This document shows positions 56,695 to 64,000 of a stretch of DNA of 64,000 nucleotides, one piece after another (positions within the stretch are counted from its first letter, which is position 1; every line of letters starts with the position of its first letter). The position numbers and the translations under genes are program-made. The stretch is from Dipetalonema caudispina (taxonomy: Eukaryota > Nematoda > Chromadorea > Rhabditida > Onchocercidae), in NCBI GenBank assembly GCA_013365325.1, contig JABVXV010000023.1, positions 310,001-374,000 on the forward strand. Direction: 5' to 3'. Below the pieces are notes generated by a model, which was not told where the DNA came from, searched no databases, and was given only the letters and a program-made list of their open reading frames with translations.

Positions 56695-58774
56695 ATGTCT
56701 CGTCCGGAATTTACTGGTCCTCCGGAATTGGTATGTTGGCTAAAATTTTTTACAAGCGATTCATTGAAATTTTTTGGATAGTTTTTTTTTTTACGAACTA
56801 CCCATTGTAATGGGTTCATTGTCGGTGTTTGAAATGGCGGTGCAGCTATACACAAATGTAGAGGAAGACAAGTTTATTTCAGAATTTAAGAGATATTTTG
56901 AAAAAAATTGATCATTCAAGATATAATATTCTTGTTATTTTTTGCTTTTTCAGTATTACAATGATATTCAAGCTGCCAAGTACTCACAGAAGTAAGTTTT
57001 ATCATTTGTCCTCGAGTGAAGCTTTTATGTGTATTGTTTAATTATGCTTCGACTCTGTTTTTCTTTATTAATTACACTTGTTATTCTAACACCGAAAGTT
57101 TTCAGTCCACATATTGTCGAAATTCAAACACATATGACGAAACGAGCCATCGAATTGCTTGCTCTTCCGAATGATAACGTATCGAGGTTACTATTGGATA
57201 TTGGATGTGGTTCTGGATTAAGTGGAGAAGTTATCACGGAAATGGGTCATAATTGGATTGGCGTGGATATTAGTGAAGCGATGTTAAGTGGGTCCTGAAT
57301 ATGAAGTATCTTATTCAGTGAAGTGAAGAAACAAAACTTTCCTGATATTGAAGGACTGAAATTTTTTGTTCAATTCTAAATGTAAATGAATCGGGATTCC
57401 AATGTTTATTATTAATCTGAAATTGATGAGAAGAGTTAATTGAATTATTCATGCTTGGGCTTTCTGTGATATTAGTCTAGGTAGTCACAGTGAATAGTAA
57501 AGGCCTTCGGCTGTGGATTCATTCATTAAGTAACATAAATTATTTGTTACTTTATTTAAGCCTTGTTTTGGCATCATAACTTCCAGCTTTTATATGATTT
57601 TAGAAGTTGCCATAGATGATCGAGAGGTCGATGGCGATGTTGTGTTGAAAGATATGGGTGATGGTTTGCCTTTTCGACCGGGTACATTTGACGGTGCAGT
57701 AAGGTAGTTGTTGGTTAAGCTTTCAATGACATTTCACTAAAATTAATTTGTTTACTTGGAATTCATTCGAAACCTAATCATTTGAGTTTAATACTTGAAA
57801 TTTTTAATTAATTTTTTTAGTATATCTGCAATTCAGTGGCTTTGCCATGCAAACACCCGAGAACAGAATCCACAAAAACGGCTACTTCAGTTCTTCCAGT
57901 CATTATATGCTTGCATGGTAAGGATTTAATGGAACTGATTTCTTCCCATCTATATTCTCTTTTTTTCTGTATTCGTGTAAAGCGAAAATGTAAACGAAAC
58001 TCATTGCATCATTCATATATTTGACTTTAAATTAACTAATATTTGAAATGGATAGAGTATTTCAGGGTCGCGGCACCCGTGCTGTATTCCAGTTTTATCC
58101 AGAAACTGTTAGTCAAACTGAACTTATAACAACACAGGCAACAAAAGCAGGCTTTACTGGAGGCGTTGTTATTGATTTTCCCAACAGCACCAAAGCCAAA
58201 AAGTATTTTTACGCTAAATGTTTTTTCTTACTAAAAAGTAACGTTTTGAAATACTCAAACGAATCAGCGTGTTGTTTTCATTATTGTTTGTTGTTAATTC
58301 TTAGTATACTGAATAATATTTTTAAAGAGTTTATTTGGTGTTGGTGGTTGGTGGTATACAACAGCTGCCAAAACCATTAACTGAAGAAGAAGAATTGGAT
58401 CAAGTTTCGAACATAGGAAGGAGGTAATTTGAAAACTTATTCCGAGATTTGCTGTACAAGATTTGGAGGCAGAATGAAGAACATGCTACATCATTTTCAT
58501 TTTAGATCAAGGAAAAGTGACAAACGAGACAAACGGAAATTGTTGAAACGTTCGAGAGAATGGATAGAGGCTAAAAAAGATCGTGCCCGAATGCATGGAA
58601 AGTATGTTGCTTATTATTTAAATCTTCTGATTAGTAGGTCCATAACTCCGTGCTTCTTTCTAATTATTGCAAATCACTTAAAAATTTGAAAACAATGTTC
58701 ACGAATTTTCGTATTTCAGAGAGGTTTGTGTGTCTTCGAAATATACAGGTCGAAAAAGGAGACGTTTCACATAA
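56695..58774 (+). CDS. bud-23: BUD23 / WBSCR22, 18S rRNA (guanine-N7) methyltransferase
   Basis: BUD23 methylates the N7 of a conserved guanine in 18S rRNA and is needed for small-subunit biogenesis, together with TRMT112. Nine exons: 56695-56730, 56954-56991, 57106-57287, 57604-57703, 57821-57917, 58066-58202, 58328-58423, 58506-58601 and 58721-58774. The start [16 protein letters not shown] is the family N-terminus. SAM-binding motif I is [14 protein letters not shown], the acidic loop is [11 protein letters not shown], then [14 protein letters not shown] and the family-specific [12 protein letters not shown]. The second half has [33 protein letters not shown], and the C-terminal basic tail [17 protein letters not shown] ... 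GRKRRRFT before the stop. All joins are phase-consistent and it appears full length. It is divergent from DDX60 and convergent with the channel gene. Confidence 0.97.
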
Positions 58775-58974
58775 GTTGCTCATCGATTCACTTTTGTAAT
58801 TTATTTGTTGTTGTTACTGCTTTTATTTTACAAGCATGATAAAACAACTTAAATGTTTTTTAAATATATTCTCTTATGAAGTCCGCTGTATCTCGTTACA
58901 TTCTGTGAGCAATGTAAGGTCACAAAAAAGAGATTTGGCAAATGCCGCGATAATCATTAGCTTTCAAGTATTGA

Positions 58975-61900
58975 TTAGATGAAATTGTTTATTTCATCAG
59001 GAATCCAGTAAAGGAAAGCTAACCAAAAGATAGCATTGAATAAGATGTAGAGCGATGGAAAGGCAATTTTGGAAGTGGAATCTATTCGATTAACTACATT
59101 CGTTGGATTCTTTATTTTCATCTTTTCACTTGCTTCTGCTACAAATCGATGGAACACTGAAATTTAAATTTTCTTATGAAATTTAAATTTTTTTCTTATA
59201 TACGAATTCATAATTTGTCATTAATTTGGATTCTTTGATCGGAAATTTTATTTTGATGGGTCAAAGTTTAGATTGAGTTGATATTACTGATAAATAGATA
59301 GGCAGGCATGATCGAATTATCATAAAGCACGAATAGATGAAAGCAGTGAGTAAACTCTAGACCTGAATGCTTCTGTTTTGGTGTGAATAAATGTTGATAC
59401 AGTGAATCTGTTTGTGGTTAATATATGGTTAATATTTTAATATATCTCGTCAACATTAGCGGTGTCGATAATATGCGTATTTTTGACATCTAGTAGAATG
59501 GTACAAATAAAGGATTTGAATTTCTGATAAAGCAGTCGATAAATTAATTTCTTACGAGTGATTCGAAATATTATGGCAAATTTTGAAGGGACTTGCCGTA
59601 TCGGTGGTTTCCAATTTCTTTAGATTATAGACCTATGATTTCGAGATTTTGTTATCAGATGGAGAGTCTCGATTTTTAATTTTTGTTTTTCCAAATTTCA
59701 AAAAAGAGTAATATAGGTACTTCCACTCATTTCGAACGATATAGAAACGGAGTTCTTCAAAAAGATTGCAACCAGTAAGTCCGAAATTCTCGAGATTTAG
59801 GGGGATCACTTTTTTTTCGAGATTGGGGAAATTGATTCTATTTATATAATTGATAATGGCATATTCGATCACTGCAGCAAATACAAATCCGAAACACGAA
59901 TTGAAAAACACTTCCGAAATTGATACAAATAATCTGGACTGGAGATACTAATATTTTATAATTTGCAATTCAATGTCTGCCGTGGTATAATTTAATTTCT
60001 TGTAATTTTTTTCACAATAAACTGCCAAGAACTTTTGAGAAGCATTTATATATTTTTGAAAAATTATCACAAACAGTGAGGCAATATAAAAACGAAAACT
60101 GCCAACATAATATAAAAATCAAGAGCAGTTGAATGCGAGACTTTAGGCAAATCGGATCGATAAATGAAGCCTAATGTTGATCCGGAAAGTCCTGTCATTA
60201 TTCCTAAAATCCAACAGTATCTAGCAGTATCCGTGCTTATTACTATTAAATAATAACAATAAATTAAAATGCAAAGTTCTCGAGTATCATTTATATTTTC
60301 GAAATTAAATACAGTATAAGGCCGTTCTGTTGACATATATTTTCTCGATACGCTCTCAAAATTCCCATGTGGAAAAATTGCTGGCTAGCCAGAAGAATGC
60401 GTTAATGAGCTTAGATATTTAGTCAGCACTCTTTGAAATAAGTCTATTAATATCAGCTTACTTAACAGTGATTATTCCAAAATTGTTGAAGTTAGAAAGC
60501 AACCATTCTCGAAATTATTTGAAATTGAAATGATCAACGTACAGGGCGTTGGAGTTTAAAGTACACTTTCAACACCGATACGTCTAACGCAGATAAACAT
60601 TTCGGTGAGATCGCCTTCTTATTTTACCAGTAATAAATTGTTTCGCTTCAAAATTTAAATGATAACTGGAGTGATCGAGGGGATTTGTTCAATAGCTATT
60701 ATAATCGATTGGCGATTAATTAATGATCGGTTAATTTATCAATTTCTTGTATGCCTCCTCTCATAATTATTTCTTCATGAATAGATTACAGGGGAATCTT
60801 TCAAAACTAAGTGTACCAGTTCCCTACAAAATCCATTTCAAACTTATAAAGAATTTGAAAGTTCAACTTCCTTAATTTCCTGTCATGTGGATTAGTCCAA
60901 TTATGTGAGGTTTTGATGATGTGAAGTAGTTGATGTTGTGCAAGCATATTGTTCATTTTTGAGTTCAACTCTACATCTCTTCACATATAAACGACAAAAT
61001 AACCCAAACTACTGATTTCAATTGGACATGCCTTAAATTCTATTACTTTCATCATTCCACATAAATGCTTTAACATGATTTTCAAAACGTTGATCAGTAT
61101 TTTAACTGTTAATACTTGCAAATTTCTAATCTGAAATCTATTGGAAATTTCTTGAAAAACATTTGACATCCACTTCGTATTGTTAATCTGCAAGAATGCA
61201 CTGATAGTGATAGGATTGAATGAATTGATGTAAATTAGTAAAATTAGACGAATAGAAGGAAATCTTTATGATTACTAGAACGGTTTGGTTCATTTGATAT
61301 AAAGCAAAAGTTATGGCTATGTAAGAGCTCATTGAAGGGAATTTCCTATGCGAGCAACCAAATATTTCTTTCATCGCTTTCATTATAGTATCATCTTCGT
61401 TATATGTAGGAATTTTCAGCAGTATATTCTGCCATGTTTTGCCATTATTCTGTAAAGAGATAAGCAATTACATGAATAAAATTTGTAAATGAACAATAAG
61501 AAAAAACAAGCAAAATTGGTAGGCAACAAATAGGTAAAAGAAAAGAAAACTTTGCACCTCTGTGATACATCAATCTGTCCGTCGTAACGAACTCGAAACA
61601 GGACTTTGGGTACTGTTAGAGTATGCAAATATGGATGCCGTCCACTCTGAATGCATCTGAATGTCTGATAACAAAGATTTTTAAATTCAATGGTTGTAAG
61701 TAAAACTCCTTCCATTAACAAACAAATAAATACATCTTTGATCAAGGATTTTTGCGATAAGGCGAGGAGATGAAAGAAGCAAAAAATGAGATGAGCCTTT
61801 GGGACAAGTTATTTTTGCGGGACAGTGACCATTAATTCAATGATTCCAAGAACATTAAAGTTCAAAGTTCAGAAGAAGTTATGATAACCTTTGGTTATTT

Positions 61901-62266
61901 TTGGTATTGGGTTTAATGATTGGATTTCAAACGACCTATTCTGAATGTAATATGAAGTTCAAAATTTTGTTGCTCAAGCAGATAAAAATGGTACGTATCC
62001 GGTGCCCATATATCTTTGAGTATTTTACTAGCCATTGGTAGGTCTTCTCGATTTGCAAACGAGTTGAAAACTAATCGTCGATCTAATCACTTCTGCCGAA
62101 AATAGCATTCCAGTGAAAATTCCGGGAATCAGAAATCTTATTTGATGGTAGCACTCAGTGATTACAATAATGTCTATCGTAGATACTAACCATTTGTTGT
62201 TCCGATATTGATCCAATGCTTTCTACAGATATGTCAATTTCAACTTGCACTGGAGCATTAGGATCT
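58975..62266 (-). CDS. Cys-loop ligand-gated ion channel subunit, divergent and possibly decayed
   Basis: Pentameric ligand-gated channels carry an extracellular ligand domain and four membrane segments. Pieces in order on the minus strand: VQVEIDISVESIGSISEQQM (62266-62191); FELHITFRI (about 61950); SSPRL...CIYLF (about 61780-61725); GRHPYLHTLTVPKVLFRVRYDG (about 61650-61590); LTIRSGCQMFFKKFPIDF (about 61190-61110); ACPIEISSLGYF (about 61035-61000); LKVYFKLQRP before TM1 (about 60570); a TM2 block LGIMTGLSGSTLGFI with SDLPKVS and TM3 start (about 60240-60100); FVFAAVIEYAIINYINR (about 59860); and a clean TM4 exon NPTNVVNRIDSTSKIAFPS ... IPDEINNFI, stop at 58975. The usual PAR before TM2 reads TAR. 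TM2 lacks the typical cationic-channel pattern and looks closer to anion-type receptors, but ligand and ion are not inferable. TM1 is poorly recognisable and the Cys-loop join is non-canonical. No signal-peptide exon was found. Confidence 0.65.
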
Positions 62267-63591
62267 AAAAATGCTACTACTTTCAAGGATATGTAAAGTG
62301 TGAACTGTAATTTTCAAAAATTAAGTAAAATATTTGAGTTTTCAATGCTAACGATTTAGTGGTTATTGCTATGTGTACCTTAATTAACATTCTCATAAAT
62401 TTTATTTAATCTTTGACTTAATTACCTAAAGTGATATTTGAAAAAAAAAGTTACTAACCTTTGTTGATAGATCTAAAATGCCGATTTTGATTGAGAAGGA
62501 TAGTATCTAGAACATGTGTGATATTGTGTATCAATGTTGTACTGTACAGCAATATGTGCTTCCGATCATTCCCTTATAAGTGCAACATCGAAGTACTGCA
62601 GTGAAGAGAATAAAGGTGAACAAGGGAATCATTGTGTCATCTTTCGGCGTAAAATTTGTTTGGGACCCGAAATAAATTAAAGTTTTACTTTTTATCATTT
62701 CATGGCTATATTAAGCTTAGAATGAAGATATTAGTCTCAAACATGTTGTCTAGAATAGTAAAATATTAAACGGTCCACTAAGCTGCTTACATGAAATAAG
62801 ACAAAAAGGATTGCCAAACATAAAAGTCGATTTTTACTTTATTCATTGACTAAAATTTCAAATTTAGTACAACTCCCCACTAATTCTCCTTTTACTCCTA
62901 CTTTTTCCATTTCTCTTGCTGTTCCTCTTCTGTAGTAAATCGATCGGCGATTGCTCAGATAGGTAACAAGGGTTTCCGGGCTTGAGAATGTTATCATCAT
63001 TCCCTTCGTCATGTTTCTTCTTTCCTGATTCCGAATAAATGCATTTATTTCTCATCATTTCAGTTTTACTCTCGACGATTTTACTTCTACTCATATCGAA
63101 CTTTTTCATTATTTCCAATTACTTTTTCTTAAAATTATTTCTGTTCCTCTTACAGATGCCATTTTTGGAGATGTTTTACGTCAAAATTATGTCAAATATT
63201 TTATTCAGTTGATATTTCCAAAAGATGATGCCAACATGGCTTTGTTTATTCGAATTTCATTTTCCAGCTTTTCTATTCTTAAAATGTTCTAATATCAATT
63301 GCTGAGATAAATTCCTCGTTTTGTAAACTATATTTCAAATACATTTATTTCCAATCTTATCGATTGATCGACTATATACATATATATATATGTCAGATCA
63401 ATGAAGATTTGCATAACGATAGGATGAGATCAAACAAATTTGTATTAAGTGATTACGATGTGCGGCTACTCATCTGTTTGCACTATTTTTCGGAAATATG
63501 TATGCTGCGTTCTTATATGATAGTAAAACTTCATTTCTTTACATTTCGGCGGATCGAATTTCTATTAGAATCATGTTATATTTCCTTACAG
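62267..63591. other. Mostly intergenic; may hide the channel gene's first exons
   Basis: The first exon(s) of the channel gene, including its signal peptide, should lie just right of 62266 but were not recognised. A basic minus-strand frame at 62864-63118 is listed separately. The plus-strand frame starting at 63364 precedes a good acceptor and is probably intron. Confidence 0.4.
62864..63118 (-). CDS. Possible small basic exon or ORF
   Basis: A minus-strand frame of about 80 residues, rich in Lys, Arg and Ser, contains an internal ATG (MSRSKIVESK) and ends with KSRSKRRISGELY and a stop. The composition is more protein-like than most chance frames in this AT-rich sequence. No domain, signal peptide or clear splice partner is visible. 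It could be a terminal exon of a minus-strand gene to the right, or chance. Confidence 0.2.
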   Translation of the reverse strand: MEIMKKFDMSRSKIVESKTEMMRNKCIYSESGKKKHDEGNDDNILKPGNPCYLSEQSPIDLLQKRNSKRNGKSRSKRRISGELY

Positions 63592-63799
63592 AAAATTGAA
63601 AAAAATCAAAAGAATGAATCAATGGTATCTAGTGAAATGCTTTATGGAACTGCCGTTACTGATGATAGCGGTGAAAAACTTTCTACATCACCTCTCCTAT
63701 CACTAATGCCTACCAGAATTACCAGTGAAAGTATAGATTTCAGTATTCCCGACTATCCTCGACTCGCCACTGATAATAAATTGTGGTACAAGAAACGGT
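63592..63799 (+). CDS. 5' coding exon of an unrecognised gene leaving the window
   Basis: A 208-base block is bounded by a TTCCTTACAG acceptor and a GTAAGT donor, open in one frame throughout. It reads KIEKNQKNESMVSSEMLYG... and ends PRLATDNKLWYKKR. A Met at 63622 within it could be the initiator. The content is hydrophilic and Ser/Thr-rich, as in a cytosolic N-terminal tail. No domain is recognisable. The remaining 200 bases to the window end contain no acceptor that continues the frame, so the rest of the gene lies to the right. Confidence 0.55.
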
Positions 63800-64000
63800 A
63801 AGTTATAAATGTTTAGGTTGTACGATATCGTTCATTTCTTTCTCTCTGCACTGCACTCAGTTGGTCCTTCTAAGATTTGAGTTAAACAGTAAGTGATGCA
63901 GTGGTTGATAATCGTGATAAAGACAGTGATATGATGATATCTTTTACTGGAAGTTACAATGAAAGAAATGCCAGCGATAATTGTTCAGTTCACGATTGAA

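Noticed and set aside
61183..61467. 94-codon minus-strand frame inside the channel gene
   Set aside because: The exons on either side join in frame without it (VSQR to LTIRSGC), and its content does not match any channel segment.
63364..63591. N-terminal part of the 145-codon plus-strand frame
   Set aside because: It lies before a strong TTCCTTACAG acceptor, is Ile/Tyr/Leu-rich and TTG/ATA-like, and is best read as intron or leader.

Overview
The window looks like nuclear DNA of a parasitic nematode, most likely a spirurid or filarial species. It is very AT-rich. Genes are split into short exons (about 60-200 bp) with GT-AG introns and TTTCAG-type acceptors. One start codon sits directly behind a TTACAG acceptor, as in trans-spliced nematode messages. 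The gene set includes nematode-specific secreted Cys-rich proteins. No prokaryotic feature, CRISPR array or phage gene was seen. Gene models below were joined by hand from reading frames and splice signals, so spans run from first to last recognised coding base and include introns.

Layout. 1-4.5 kb: the 3' part of a Skp1-like gene (+) converging on an sds-22 gene (PP1 regulatory leucine-rich repeat protein, -). 4.5-7.1 kb: intergenic, with an ATT-rich microsatellite. 7.1-9.3 kb: a secreted C-type lectin-like gene (-). 9.3-14.2 kb: a long stretch with no supported gene, ending at a tRNA-Val(UAC). 14.5-16.1 kb: a small helical, probably secreted protein of unknown function with awkward splicing. 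17-20.5 kb: a BED zinc-finger protein with a BESS-like C-terminus (-). 20.8-23 kb: weak coding signals around a 773-bp solo LTR with a 6-bp flanking duplication. 23.9-29.5 kb: two convergent Cys-rich secreted protein genes, one resembling the chondroitin-proteoglycan-4 domain. 31.9-34.1 kb: a two-domain GNAT-type acetyltransferase. 36.3-41.6 kb: abce-1 (ribosome recycling ATPase). 42.8-55.9 kb: a very large DDX60-family helicase gene. 56.7-58.8 kb: bud-23 (18S rRNA guanine-N7 methyltransferase), head to head with DDX60. 59-62.3 kb: a divergent, possibly decaying Cys-loop ligand-gated channel (-). 63.6 kb to the end: the first visible exon of a gene that runs out of the window.

Themes. Three neighbours (abce-1, DDX60, bud-23) all concern ribosomes or RNA: ribosome splitting, an RNA helicase family linked to translation and antiviral defence, and 18S rRNA maturation. 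abce-1 lies downstream of DDX60 on the same strand and bud-23 is divergent from it. The remaining genes are ordinary cell-biology genes or lineage-specific secreted proteins. I found no convincing entirely new system. The most unusual items are the channel gene with a damaged Cys-loop junction, the non-canonical or micro-exon splicing cases, and the solo LTR.
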